DNA of 64,000 nucleotides, taken from Heterohyrax brucei (lineage: Eukaryota; Chordata; Mammalia; Hyracoidea; Procaviidae). The notes beneath the pieces are model-generated. The model was not told where the DNA came from. It ran no database searches and saw nothing but the letters and a program-made list of their open reading frames with translations. The stretch is taken from assembly GCA_028571685.1 (NCBI GenBank), contig CM053158.1, forward strand, positions 51,754,501 to 51,818,500. Direction: 5' to 3'. The position numbers were made by a program, and so were the translations under genes. Shown in pieces: positions 9,501 through 22,206 of the stretch (positions are counted from its first letter, which is position 1; each line of letters starts with the position of its first letter).

Positions 9501-12500
9501 TTCCCAGGTAATTCTAATGCAAACGAAACAGAGACCCAGGGAGCTAGTGATTTATGCTGCTAGATCCTGGAATTGAAATCTTTATCTTCACTTGGGTTTT
9601 GCCGATTTTTGTTTTACCTTGAGGCTCACTCTGTGTTATTTGTAATGTATTTGGCATTTTTGTTAAAATGTGGCACAGGTGGTTGTTATAAATGAGTACT
9701 GGAAACACAGCAGAGCCACTGTTCGGGGCACAGATATAGTTACACTGTTCATGGATGTGCCCTATGTAGGGTCAGCATTTGCAGGTGATTGTGATGCCCA
9801 CCAAGGTGGGAAACTGGACTCCTCATTCATGAGGGAGTTAGACGAAGACCTGTGACCTGTCTTAATTGCTTTGACATTGTGAAACCTGAGAGAAATGCGG
9901 GCTCCTTTATCAGGATCAAGCACCAAAAGAACATTAGCTACTTGGGGAAGGAGAAGGCAGAACAGGAACCTCACAGTTCAGCAAAGTGATGAAACAACCT
10001 GGAACATAGGTGGTTTTTACCAAGTATCAGACATTTCCTTTCAGATTATGCCTTGTTTGCATCCACGTTTCCCAATGGGCATTGTCATGTTGTAGCTATA
10101 CCAATTAGTGGCAAATGGCTTTCTGGATTTTTTTTTTCTCTCTGTATTCCATCTTAATTTTAAAATCTAAACTGTTTACTCATTAGATTAGCTGTGCTGG
10201 CAAAACTGTTTCCCTTGTATATCTTGGAAAATTCTCTGTAGTTGTATGTGATGGGGCATGCATGAATATTGATAGAAATAGCCTGGCCAAGGATGCCACA
10301 CAAATAAAGAAAGCAGAATCCTAAGAAGAATGCATCCTACGAGATTACGAGATAAAGGAAGATAAAATGCGAAGGAGGCTTGTTTAAATATTCAGGGCTT
10401 CAGCTAAAGATTTAACCGCTAAGATCAAAAGAGTTATGTAAATAGAAGTTGTAGAGACATATTTTTCGTTTGTATCATAACGCGCCTTTTGAAGTTGCCC
10501 AGCAATAAAACAGTTGTCCAAAAATGTCTTCACCTGAAAATTTTTTTTTAATTTCCATTTTTAACTTTGAGTGTGATTTCATTTTAATAGATGCCCAAAA
10601 CTTGGCAACTGTTTTTTGTTTTGTTTTATTTTGTTTAGAATGTCACTGTTGCTTTGGCTTTCAGTTTGGGTGGCATTCGGAGTAAGTTTTATAGTAAGAA
10701 AAAGTTCGTTTTATTTCTTTTCACACTCTGAAGCACTAAAAGAAAAGGAAAAAATATCAGATGGGGCAAGAGTTTTGAAACATGTATCTGTGTTGCTGAA
10801 TAAAGGGTTCTATAAAAGTTGAAACATGGAGCTGATTGAAAGAACAGAAGACCCAAGGGTAGAGGACACATAGTATCATTAGTGTCACTGGCTGATGAAA
10901 TCTCCCGTGTGATGTTAAATCTGTCCGCCTTTTCTGTTCAAAGGATGTGAATCATTTCATTAAAAAAGGTTAAGTAATTAACTTACACATCATTAGGGAA
11001 TCAATGACAGACCTTTTTCAGTGATGTATTATAGAAATTCTCTAATACAGAATTTTGCTGCATTTCATTATTTGGGAAGAAGCTGGTTGACCCTTTGGAA
11101 ATGGGGATGGGGGCATCTTCAGAGTGTATCACTGTCCACCTGCAACTGTAAATAATTTTGGAAAACATACTCTATTAAAATACAGTCATTCCATCCTGGA
11201 TTCTCTGCCGTGGCCTTAGTCAGGCATGTTGTTGCAGACCTGCTGTTGTGAATGCTTTCTCCGGGTTTAAGAATGGTTCAACCACTGAAATATGTTCATC
11301 TTATTTTCTCAGTAACGGCTTTTGTTGCAGCGTGATGCATGTTGACAGTAAATGTGCAGCCCTAACTTTGTTAAGCTTACAATGAATTCTTAACTTGTAG
11401 AAGCAAGTCGACCTTTCGGGCTGTTGACTGGGGGCACTTCTCCCTTTGTGTCCTGTGGCACCCGCAGTGCAAGAGTGAAATATGCCTGGATAGAGATGGT
11501 GCATAAGGAAAAGAACTCCTCCTCTGGCAAAAGTTCACCTTTCCCCTGTGCTCTTTTGTCCCCAAATTGCACACAAGGTATGCTTCTAGGTGTTTCTTCC
11601 TTGTTGGTGTGTTCATGTTGGCCCAAACTGTGAAGGGTTCTTCCAGAAGAATCTTGTTTCTGCATTTGTTACTGTTTGTTTCTATTAGCAAGCACAAGAG
11701 GGACTTTCATGAACTACAGAGAACATTTCTGGGTTGGAGATGAGTTCTCGTAGCAGAGAGCTGAGGTAAGAGAATTCTTTAAATACGAGGTAGTCATAAG
11801 CATTTCTGAAAGCAGCGGAAATAGATTTTATCCAGGAATGCAGGGGTTTTTGTATTTGTAACACGCATTCTCCATGTTGACTAAAATGAAATGTCTAAGC
11901 CTTGAGTACTTTGATCTTTAAGAACAACTTTTGAGGAAAGAAATTTGGCAGGTATTTATCTGTCTTAAAATGATATGCTTATGTCCTTCAGTTTTTGCTA
12001 TATACTACCTAAGACACTGAAAAGAAACAAAGAATAATTCTGCAAGCACCCATGTACCTGCAGCTCAGCCTGAAACAGAACACATCACTGATCCAGGTTG
12101 TAACAGATGCCTGGCCTTTCCCATCCTCGTCTTACCTGCATGCTTCTCCCCTGGTGGTTGCTGCTGTCCTTCACCAGCTGTTCTTCATCCCATGCAGTTC
12201 TTTATATTTTTTAACATGTACATATGTATTCCCCAAATATCAAAGGTGTTTTTTCCCTGTTGTTCAGTTATACTGATGGCATCCTGTATATATGTATGTA
12301 CATATATTCTTTAAGTTGCCTTTTTGTTGTTGTTTTTCAGTAGAATTGGCAAAATTCATCCTTTGCATACAGGTAGCTGTAGTTTATACATCTTTCCATG
12401 TCAACCTTTTGAATTGCTGAATATTAATCCAAGACAAGTTCACCCTAGTTAAACCTAAAACCCAACTGCATTCACAGTACAGTGCGTTTGAAAACAACTT

Positions 12501-15500
12501 ATAGTGTAAACGAAACCATCGGTCCCTACTGGAACATCATAATTTGTTCATGTGCTTTGTTGGGTTTATTTGGGGAGGGCACCCTTTAAAATCAAGTATT
12601 TATCAAAGAACTTGATTAAAAAAAACGATACACAGAGAGTAGTTGATCTCTTATATGTAGGAGAAAAACTCAAAGCAGGCAAAGCATTCATTTGAAGGAG
12701 CCTAGCCATTTTCTCATTCTTATTTAAAGACTTGGCTTAGAACTTAACAGTTACATATGCAGGGTAGTGAGTTAAAAACGATGTTTAATTAACAGGCGCT
12801 TTATACTTCTGTATCCTTGTTATGATATAGCACCTTGTTCTTCAGTGTAGAAAGTGATTTCTGCATATTTTAAAGGACTGGCATCTTTATGGTAAGAAAG
12901 CCACATAAATAAAGATATACTTAGATGGAAATCGGAACATGTTTTTAAAATAGTGTGTGTCTACTTTCAGCTCTGTTATCAAACTTGCTGCCTAAGCCTG
13001 AGTTGATGCTCTGTGATTATGCTAATGGCCAAAGGAATCGATGATGCGCGGCTAGATGAAATCAGTGGTATAAGCGGAGAGAGTTATCAGTTTTTTGGTC
13101 ATTAAATATTAGTGATAAATAATACACTGTTCACTTTGAGTAGATAGAACATATTTAATTCTGATGTACGGAGTTTCAATCTAGTCAGGCTCATTGCTGA
13201 GTAAAATGATAATCTTGTGTAATTTAAGAGGAGAGATGAAAGGCATTTGTGTCAGTGTGGCTAACTGACTTAGGCCTTCTAGAAATGTTTATCTTGATCA
13301 GCTGGAAAAGGTTGGAAAAACTTGTTTTTTTACTCCTAGACAAGTTGGTTATTTGTGCTGACATTTTTTATTAGGAATATCAGTTACTTGGTAAATTATG
13401 TAAATGATGGGAGATGTTAAATAGAATGAGTCTAAAGGTAGTTTTGTCCTGAAGAACAGAGAAAAATAAAACAAAGGGGACAATGTTTAGACAATGCCTG
13501 TAAAAAGAGAAGTGAAAAGCACTGCTGTGTGTTAAACAGGATCCATTAGAGTCAATGATGCCCATTAAATAATGGTTTTCATTGAAAAAAGGAGATCTTC
13601 ATATCCAAGTTATACCTGGTAATGGTTTATTTAAGGAGAAATAATACTTGTAACTTAGCATTTTTTACTAGATTCCTGAAATGTAAACATGGACACTGCC
13701 ACCTTTGTCTGCAAAGTATTTCATTTTTAAATTACAGTGATAGGCATGCAACAATTGTACAACCTTTCATCAGTTTCTTCATCTGTTACAGTGACGGTGA
13801 CTACATTCTTCAAATTGTACAACCATTCCTGCTCTCTTCTTGCAGATTATCGCGTCACTGTTAACATACATTCAGTGCCCTCTAAGCAAAAAGGAAAGGT
13901 TTCTAGTGCTGTTCTCCCATAAAAGACATTCTTCCCTGGATAGAGCTCGGCAGTTGTTTCTATATGATTCAACAGTACCAACTGACAAGAGAGAAAATAA
14001 AAGAAAATTTAACTTTTTTAGAGTATAAAGAAAGAGCGACTGAATTTTGCAAAATAAAAAGTCAGATTGCAGGCCATTATGTTATGAAAAAACAAAAAGA
14101 ATTACACTGTAAACATGATTCTTTTGAAAACGACAGCTCCCACTCTCCCTTGGCCAGCCGTATTCTGCCATTTGTCCTGCCACTCCGTGTTGGCTCTTAT
14201 CAGCAGAGTACCATCCACTGTTCCAGCAGGGACCTTGTCTATAGTAAGGCAGGCCAGCTGGGTCAAATTTTGTGATCTGGCAAATGGCCACTAGGAGCTA
14301 AGATCAGGCCAGGCTCATTTTTATGTGTGTCCAAAGCCAAGATTTCAACTTGGTGAAAGGCTGTGGAATTTATTTCCCAAAGTGCTGCACAAATGTTGTT
14401 CTTTTCTTCAGCTGCCTCCTTGGGCTGAGATGATTGCTTAATGCTCTTAATTATGCTGGATCCCTCTGTATTTTCAAACACCTGTGTGTAATTCAGATCA
14501 TGGGTGGTCACAGAGCCTGCCTCTCCGAACAGCTTCCCTTTCAGAACGGGAAAATCCCAAGAAGCCTGACCGTGTCCTCAGTGTGACTAGAGGCTTAAAG
14601 AGGATGAAGCAGTTTCCCTTGAACTTCCATTGTTCAATTTAAAAGTGTCTTCATCTCTTGAGTTTAGGCAAATCTTACAATGAGTGCCTCAGAAATATAT
14701 TAAAAAAATATGTATTCCTGGGTTGTAAGATATCCATAACTATTATCTTTATCAAAATCCACATTTAAAAATCCTATACGAAAAAAAAAAAATCTATGCA
14801 GTGTTTCGTTTAGTCCTGCCAAGTGATTCTGCAGTTTAGAGAACAAGGTGACAGGCTAGGACCAGTTTCCTTTTGAGACTTGGGCTGTTAGTGGAGGAAC
14901 TTAATGACTACTTCGGCCTCGGAGCTGGGTGCCAGAAAGTTGTGACCTGTCAGAGATGCAGAGGATGTCAGTGAAAGTCTGGTCCATGCCATGGCTTTGT
15001 CCATAAGGAGACTGTGGGTCAGAGAGGGGATGTGATTTTCACCAGGTGAGGTATCAGATCCAGCCTTGTTCCCACAATAACATCCATACTTTTATTTTCG
15101 TGTAAATGTGAACGTATCTATTTACCTTGACATATTTATGCGGGTGTATATATCTGAGTATGTACTAAGTGTGTGTATACACACAAACACACATACATAT
15201 ATATGTGTATACACAGTCATGTGTTAATTTCTATGATATGGTCTTTGAAATAGGGCATCACATGATTTGGACGTTGTACGAACACAGGAACGTACCTAAA
15301 TTGTGAGCAATAGCACTGAACGGATTTTACAGTTTTCTGTTGCTTGTTAACCGTCTGTTTCACTTGGAAGTGGACACTTGTGCACTGCACTACATTTTGC
15401 CACTGCACATTTCTTAATGGAAATTTCAAACATCCACTTTCCTCAAATGTTCCATTTTTAGCTCCCTTTTACTTCTCAGAGTAAATAGAGCTATGAAACC

Positions 15501-15970
15501 AACGATTGCGTACATTTCCTCTACTTACAGTGAAAGAGATGCACTTCCTCTCCTTCTGCCATAGGCCAGTTTCTTTACCTATACTCTAAATCCTAACTCG
15601 TCTCATTTTCTGGGGTAATGGACGCTATGAAAGAGAGACTAGAAAATAGTGTTGCCAAGATGTGCCTGGACACTGTGTCGGTAAATTTAACATATAGTTT
15701 TGTCATATTGTTTGACCTATGAACAGCATTTAAACGTATGTATCTGGAAAAAAGTCGTGGCTCTCTGCCTGTCGTTCTAACCTGACAGACTGCTGTGTGT
15801 TTGACTACCTCTCTTTAATCTGGTTTGTGACCACAGACATGTCTGCTGTCAGACGTTGCCCAAGTGAACATTGTGTGGTACATGATTGTCTGTGTGTGTG
15901 CCGTACATATACTTGTATGTCTGGGTGTATATGGGTGTATACATATACACATATGTAGTACATACATAAT
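3600..15970. other. Repeat-poor, intron-like block
   Basis: About 12 kb of AT-rich sequence has no gene I can support and hardly any recognisable transposon, while the following 46 kb carries one about every 1-1.5 kb. A short piece near 9480-9525 faintly resembles a MER5-type repeat. Several A/T-runs (for example near 4772, 6827 and 7321) are simple homopolymers. All open frames here are short, under about 115 codons, and without motifs. The most likely reading is the first intron of the gene whose promoter lies upstream, possibly rich in conserved noncoding elements. Confidence 0.55.
15150..15220. repeat. TA/TG/CA simple repeat
   Basis: Low-complexity sequence of GTGTATAT, ACACACAAACACACATACATATATATGTG and TGTATACACA segments. 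Parts are self-complementary. A similar TA/CA-rich patch lies at about 15915-15965. No function is suggested. Confidence 0.65.
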
Positions 15971-15973
15971 ATA

Positions 15974-16179
15974 GTTGTTCATAGGTGCTCTTGAGTTGAT
16001 TTTTGACTCATAGTGACTCCGTGTGGCAGAAGAGACCTGTTTGATAGGGTTTCATAAGCTGTAGTTTTTATGGAAACAGATCACCAGATCTTTCTCTTCT
16101 GGAGCCACTGGATGTGTTGAAACTGCCAACCTTTGGGTTAGCAACCCAAGTGCTTAACCGTTACGCCATCAGGGCTTCG
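15974..16179 (-). mobile_element. AfroSINE-type SINE
   Basis: A reverse-oriented copy whose tRNA-like head lies at the right end (complement of 'CCCTGATGGCGTAACGG'). The left end has GACTCATAGTGACTC, the usual 3'-body motif of this family. It carries the longer body variant with 'accagatctttctcttctggagcc'-like sequence. It is followed by two more reverse copies, forming a cluster of three. Confidence 0.85.
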
Positions 16180-16250
16180 TGTGTGTGTGTGTCTGTCTCT
16201 GTGTCTGTAGAGAGAACATGATTGTGTATTTTATTTTAAATAATACATGC

Positions 16251-16437
16251 CAACCAAAAACCAAACCTGTTGCCATTAAATTTATTCTGACTCATAGCAA
16301 CCCTATAGAACAGGTTAAAACTACCCTATAGGACAGAGTAGAACTGCCCTGTGATGTTTTCACAGAGAGCCTGGTGAATTTGAACTGCTGACCTATTGGT
16401 TAGCAGCCATCACTGTTAACCACTTTGCCACCAAGTG
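16251..16437 (-). mobile_element. AfroSINE-type SINE
   Basis: Second of three reverse copies in a row. It begins with the reverse-complemented tail AACCAAAAACCAAACC and ends at a decayed tRNA-like head ('gccaccaagtg'). An internal segment around 'ccctataggacagagtagaactg' is partly duplicated from the preceding 'ccctatagaacaggttaaaact', a small tandem duplication inside the SINE body. Confidence 0.85.
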
Positions 16438-16440
16438 CAA

Positions 16441-16572
16441 AACACCTGTTATCATCTTGTCTCCTCCCACTCACTGTGACCCGATAGGATAGAGGGCGTC
16501 TAAAGATTGCCTGCTGGATTGTGACTGCTGACATTTTGGTTAGCAGCCCTAACTCTTAACCACTGTGGTAAC
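16441..16572 (-). mobile_element. AfroSINE-type SINE, truncated
   Basis: Third reverse copy. It lacks the tail and starts within the body (CACTGTGACCCGATAGG). It retains the block 'ttttggttagcagccctaac' and a decayed head. It is more diverged than its left neighbour, so it is probably an older insertion. Confidence 0.7.
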
Positions 16573-17501
16573 ACTGCTCGAGATGGCATATTTATATGTT
16601 TTAACATATTATTTAAAATAATGTATATGAATATGTGTGTGTATTATTTAAGATATAAATTACAGCTGTGCTCTGTGTACTTTTTTTTACATACGTATGT
16701 ACCACACTGTACCAAGAACATTTTCCTGTGTCATCAAACAATCTTCTATACAGTTGTCAGTGGTGAGATGGTCTTGCAGTGTATGCATTTGTACTTGATG
16801 ATCTCTCTCTGCAACAAAATGGTATTTGTGGACAGTACCATAAGAACCAGGTTGTCCTTTCTGATGTTTGTAAGGTACATGGGATCAACGATAGCTTAGG
16901 CCTGTGGGGCTTCAGTTTTTTTCTCTGGATACATGTGCTGTGTAATGTGTGTGTGTGTGCATGTGTGCATATTTGGCAAGTAATACACTTCACTGTGGAT
17001 AAAATTGGGTAAGGTTGAGGATCTGAAACTGATGTTAGTGAGTGGTTCAGATTCTACAGCATCCTGGGATTAAAAACAAACTCTGTCCCCCTTACTCCCA
17101 TTAATCCCATTAGTGATGTCTGTCTTGCTCTTCCTTGGGCTTCAGGAGTTAGCTATACCGAGCACATTTTGGTTCAGTGGTCAGAGCATGTATTAGACTG
17201 AGGTGAAAAAAAGTGTTTGCTCTCTTCGTTAAACATCTATTTAAATTCCTGAAAATCTGGGACAATCAAGCCAGGTCTCATACAAAGACTGTAAATAGCC
17301 CATGAAACAAGAATCTATAAAAGGTAGAAGTTCAAGACTTCAGAGGCTTTGAATGTTCAGAGAACAAACCAAAAGTGGGGGGAGGATCAGCTATATAATT
17401 TGGAGTACCTAATGCAAAATGAAAATGTAAGGCGCCTTGTTAAAAAGTTGTTAAGAACCTCAAGAACTTTAAACCTCCTCCACACCAAAAAAATAATAAA
17501 A

Positions 17502-17670
17502 AAACAAAACCCCAAACTCATTGCTGTTGTTGTCAGTGGTGACTCATAGGAACCTGATAGGGCACAGTGGAATTGCCCTCTGTAGGGTTTTCAGGAAGCG
17601 TCAGGTGGGTAGAAACTGCCAACCTTTTGGTAAGCCGCTGAGCTCTTAACCGTTGAGTCACCAGGGCTCT
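17502..17670 (-). mobile_element. AfroSINE-type SINE
   Basis: A nearly full-length reverse copy, from the tail complement (AAAACCCCAAACTCATTGC) through 'gactcataggaacc' to the tRNA-like head complement ('taaccgttgagtcaccagggct'). It stands alone, with an A-rich stretch at its left edge that matches a 3' poly-A-like end on the minus strand. Confidence 0.85.
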
Positions 17671-20011
17671 GCAAGAGCAAGAGCAATAGCAGAGCATTAA
17701 ACTGTGTGCAGCCTTTCTGAGTGCGAGGCCCTTTGTGACTGTACCTGCCTATGAAACTAGCCCTGCCGGAGGTTCACCAACTTGCTGGAATGGCTTTGCT
17801 TTTCTGCCCAGTTGTTTCCTCACTATAAATGAGAAGGACTGGGTTGGTGCAGGCATAGCAGTCTGAGGCCCTCTTGTGTTACTGCCATGGGTTGCTGGCA
17901 GATGTCACTCATCAGTCTTGGCTTGCTGTCTCTTCTGGAGTCCATCCAAGAATGGATGTTTCCTGAGTTTCAAGAAAGCTGTGGAATCCAACTTCTCTGT
18001 CATGTCGTTGACTAGATGTTGTCTAAAGGCCTTTGCAGGGTTCTGTGATTGAGGCTGGAGACAGTGGTTGTTCAGTAGGAGAGTTCTCCCTGTCCATGTA
18101 GGTGACTGGGTTCAATTGCTGACCACAGCCTCTGAAGCACAGCTGCCACAGTCTGGCAGTAGCGGATTGCATGTTGCTCTGAAGCTGAGGCTGACCCCAC
18201 AGTGGCCAACAACAAATGAGGTTACTCATGCTCAGGGTCTGTATTTTTTTTTTTTAACCCTTTTATGACCCTTTCCCCATGACCTTACCACCTTGACTAT
18301 CCTTTCTGTCCCTGTCACTGTGATTGCTTTTCATTGTAAACCTCTTATGGCTTTACTCTGGAAGACACATGTTCAACCTAACATTTGAAAGCAACCTCTG
18401 AAAAAAACCTTCTGTTCCTTTTCTTCCTTACTGTTAGTTATTACACACAGATTCTGTCTGGATTTACCGCATTTTGAAACTGCGCACAAGCCAAACCTGG
18501 GAGACATGGTTAATGCAAGCCTTACTAGATGCAAAACTCATCTTAATGGTGGTGATGTACCTCTTTGTTGGACCATTTGGGCATCCTCACTGGTAAAAAT
18601 AAAGTGAATTTCCCTAACTGGATTGGAAAGCAAAACTGGTTTGGAAGGCAAGCATGTTTTTTTGGAAGGGGTCAACTGTAATATGTAGTGATTCTCCTCT
18701 ACTTGGTAGCCATGTCATCTGTCTAAGGAAGTGATGGTTTTTGAGTCTGCATTGACTTTAGTGGTGGTAACAGTATTGTGTTAGGGTTGACGTGAGGCAT
18801 AAATGAGCAAATGTGTGCAAAAGACTTGACAGTGGTTACTTAGCATCAACCTTTTGTTCTTGGTGGCTGTTTATTATTAATGAGAATTGTTCCTGATGCT
18901 CAGATTTGGTTTAATGACAGCAAGGTGTTGGTGGCTCTTTCTCTTTCTTTAGAATGCCCACTCAGTGAAAAATGGGAAAGTGAACAACTCATTTTCCATG
19001 CTTTTCCCCCCAACTTTCCTAACATCTTTTTCGCCATTGTCTCCTCTTTTCCATCCAGCATGGTGGCTCTTCCTGACACAGTGGCATGAAACAGTTTTGA
19101 CAAGGCTGAGAGTGCTGCGAGGGATCTCTTTTTGAACTGATGTGAAAGTTGTTTCTGAAAGCCCAGAAAGAAGGTGTGGTGTGCGTTCTTATGACGCGGG
19201 GGTGTGGAGGGGGGAGGCAAGGAGAGACCTTTCATGTCCCTGTGGCCATTTGAGGAAGCAAAAGATTACAAGCAGCAGGTTGGCGCCTATGTCTGCCCAC
19301 AGGTGATGAGACTCCTTCAGAATTAGTTGAAGGCTCAGTGCTTTTTCCACAAACAAGAGCATTGCCATCCCCACCCACGAGTCCAGTATGCAGCGAGGAA
19401 AGGAGAGTGACTGTGATCCATGTCTTGTGGAGCTGCTCTCCAGCAGACACTCTTGGGTTTTGAACGTCAGCACACTCCCATCTAGCTGTTTACTGGATCG
19501 CCTCTGGAATTGCCTTTCCACAACCACCTTAATTTTCACACTACAGGGACTAGAAATGATACTTTAGTTGGGTCAAACGTTAGACTACACATGGGTTTTA
19601 TAGTCAGGTTTGGGATTTGAATGTGTTTACATAGTCTGTCTGTATTATTTTTCCCTGGCAAGGTGTCTGATGTTTAGTTCCTGGGGGAGCGAGAGAGCTG
19701 CTCAGGACTATGCGCCAGTTGTAAGCCAGTTATTAACTTGTCGTCCGTTCGCAGTGTTGAATGTCTCTATTTCCATGCCTCCGCTGGAGGCACTGGAGAA
19801 TGAACTGATGGGGCTGCTTGGTAGTTTGGAAAGAGGAATAGCACATCGGTCTCCTGTAGCTCCCCATAGTGGCCATGATCTGTGTTGGGTGAGAAGCTTC
19901 CCTTTCTTTGAGCCAAATCTGGGCTGTGCATATGTGGTCAGAATATTTAACTCCATTGTTGTCAGTGAGCGGGACATGCATGTTTATGTACATGCTTGTT
20001 TCTTAGTGGTT
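17671..20011. other. Intron-like interval, nothing recognised
   Basis: No gene, exon or clear transposon is visible. Open frames of up to about 139 codons occur on both strands (for example 19189-19539 minus and 19610-20029 plus). They overlap each other in antisense, lack motifs and run partly into the mariner that starts near 20012, so they are treated as chance. Confidence 0.45.
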
Positions 20012-20091
20012 ATGAAGGCTGGCAGTTAAGTTCGTGAACTCATCCTAGAAAAAGTGTTACATGCATCATCACTGGATATCACTGTGGTCAC

Positions 20092-20545
20092 TGTCATGGA
20101 TTCTATTGTGTCCCCCCCCAAATGTCTTGATTTGACTCAGCTATGAGTCCCTAGATGGTGCTGTTCCTCCCATGTGTTGTAAATCCTGCCTCTGTAGTGT
20201 TGATGAGGGAGAATGGGCGGCAGCTGTGCTCTGGGGACAGGCCTCAGGTTCCTTATATCCTGTGGGATATAAGGGAGAGAAGAGAGCAGGGTAAGTTGAG
20301 AACCTCATACCATCAAGAAACAGCATCGAGAGCAGAGCATGTCCTTTGGACCTGAGGTTCCTGTGCCAAGATGCTGTCCTTGAATTTGGGTTCAGTCTAC
20401 TGGACTGTGATTAACTTCTCTTACTGAAGGCACTTATAACTCCTAAAGGGAGCTGTGGCTTACTAGACTGTGACAATGAACGTTTCTCCTCATGAAACCA
20501 TCCGCTTTGTGGTATCTGTGAGAGCAGCACTAGTGGACTAAAACA
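20092..20545 (+). mobile_element. MaLR-type solo LTR inside mariner
   Basis: The LTR starts TGTCATGGATTCTATTGTGT and ends GTGGACTAAAACA, so it has TG...CA ends. Its 3' part has the pattern 'actagactgtgaca...' followed by 'ctttgtggtatct', typical of mammalian ERVL-MaLR (MLT/MST-like) LTRs. It splits the mariner near its left end. Flanking pentamers GTCAC (20087-20091) and GTAAC (20546-20550) look like a target-site duplication with one later change. No internal retroviral region is attached, so it is a solo LTR. Confidence 0.75.
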
Positions 20546-21160
20546 GTAACGTTCGTAGGACTCCTCCTGGAAGGCTATGCTTGGACACCAGTGCCTATTC
20601 CACCCTTCAGAGCAGTTTTGGTACTCTTTCTGGAATGGCTGTAAGAGCTATCATATTATCCTTGATGTCCTGAATGTCATCAGAATGCCTTCCTTTCAGT
20701 ATTTCCTTTATCTTTGGGTAGAGAAAAAGTCATTTGGGGCCAGGTCAGGTGAGTACAGAGAGTGTTCCAATACACCAATGCAGTTATTTGTTTACTGGGT
20801 AAAAAGTCACCCTCGGACAGCACTGTGTGAGCTGGTGTAGTGTCATGTTGCAAGAACCACTAGTGCTGGCGAAAAGTGCAGGTGGTTTTTGTCTAACATT
20901 TTTACATAGCCTTTTCAGTACTTCCAAGTGGTAAACTTGGTTAACTGTCTGTCCAGTTGGTACAAATTTGTAATGACAATCCTTCTGCTGTAAAGAGAGC
21001 TTAGCAACATCATCTTGCCCCGTGAGTGCACTTTGACTCTGTGTTTCAGGGTTGTATTAATATACCCATGTTTCATCACCAGTGGTAACATGGCCCCAAA
21101 CATCATGTTGCCTCTCCAGAAGGTCTTGGCAAACTTTGACTCTCTTCTGCCTTTGTTCAT
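20546..21160 (-). pseudogene. Mariner transposase remnant
   Basis: This is the best-preserved coding part of the mariner, read on the minus strand in at least two shifted frames with in-frame stops. In order from high to low coordinates it shows the GDETWVY-like catalytic-domain motif, the QTVN...EVLKRL block and the LYPKIKEILKGRH block near the C-terminus. These match the order in known mariner transposases. The N-terminal DNA-binding part would lie at about 21160-21500 and is more decayed. Confidence 0.7.
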
Positions 21161-21686
21161 TGGTGAGCTCCTTGGGGACTTTTTTTCTACGTACCTTCCT
21201 CATCTAAGATTTTCGTAACTGTCTATCAATGTTTACTCGGTCTGCTATGCTTCTCACAGGCAGCTGATGATTTTGACACAGAATTCAGTGAATTATTTTC
21301 GTCAGTTCTGCTCAATACTGGCCTCCCTGACTTCTCTTCGTCAGTGATGCTGTCTTTCCCCTCAGAAAAATGTCTATCTGCTTGTACACTGCCATTTTCT
21401 TCATGGCATTATCCCCATAAGCTTGGACTAACATGTCTCTGACTTCACCTCTACTCAGGCCAAGTTTAACAAGCAATTTAATGTTCATTGCTGTAATTCA
21501 AGCTCCAATGTTTTCATGACAGCACACAAAAAAACACAACAACAATATGAAACACCACTCAGCAAGACACCTCCACACGTTGACACGAGCACTGATACAC
21601 CAAGGTTGTGAAACCTTACCGAGTTGTTGGCACAGTGCTGCCAACTTAAGCACACTCTGGTAAGTTTGTGAATTTAATTGTCATAC

Positions 21687-22094
21687 CTCATAAGTAGTGT
21701 CAGGAATTAAGGCATTTCAACAGTTATGGATATTGGCCTGTTATATGTTTATTTTTTTATTCACTGACTGTTTTACTTATTCATATAAGGGTTCACATGT
21801 TCCCTACTTGTTCGTGTCTTCACTCATTGAGCCTTTTTTCAATTCTTCAGGTGTTTATTCATTTACCACTTCCTGATTCAACTTTACAACTGTAAGCTAG
21901 GGAGCATCATTAGGTACTATGGGACTGCCTCAGTAAATAAAGCCACTAGGACCCTTTCCACACCCCAGGCTTTATTTTTTGGATGTCTTCATTGAGACAT
22001 TCTCCTCTAGCATCATTGATACGTCTAATCCAGTGTTTCTATTCACAGGAATCTTTGTCAACAAGCTTATGAGATTCTTCTTTTTCTACCTTTT
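21687..22094. other. Unique interval, nothing recognised
   Basis: About 400 bases of AT-rich sequence between the mariner and the next SINE. I see no exon, repeat or regulatory signal that stands out. Confidence 0.4.
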
Positions 22095-22206
22095 AGCCCT
22101 GGTGGCACAGTGGTTAAGAGCTCCAGTGCTAACCCGAAGGTTAGTGGTTAGAATCCACCAGCCAATCCTTGGAAATTCTGTGGGGCAGTTCTACTTTGTC
22201 CTGTAA
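22095..22206 (+). mobile_element. AfroSINE-type SINE, 3'-truncated
   Basis: A forward copy from the tRNA-like head (AGCCCTGGTGGCACAGTGG) to 'ctttgtcctgtaag'. The GTCGGAATCGACTC block and the tail are missing. A frame that reads through the head (ending 22206) is SINE-derived and not a gene. Confidence 0.85.

Larger units (their letters stand above)
20012..21686 (-). mobile_element. Mariner transposon, decayed
   Basis: A Tc1/mariner-type element with terminal inverted repeats: GCAGTTAAGTTCGTGAACTC at the left (from about 20022) and, on the complement of the right end, TGACAATTAAATTCACAAAC (about 21683 down). On the minus strand, shifted and stop-broken frames give transposase hallmarks: a GDETWVY-like block near 21080-21100, FVPTGQTVN with YHLEVLKRL near 20920-20975, and an FLYPKIKEILKGRH-like block near 20680-20730. 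The frame is interrupted by stops and by a 454-bp LTR, so no functional transposase is made. A second relative lies at 31202-31750. Confidence 0.85.

Noticed and set aside
13741-13830. Motif AATTGTACAACC repeated 60 bases apart
   Set aside because: Only about 12 bases repeat and the surrounding sequence does not align, so it is within chance for AT-rich sequence.
20560-21160. Possible intact transposase gene
   Set aside because: The mariner reading frame has internal stops and shifts, and an LTR separates it from its left end. It is a pseudogene only.
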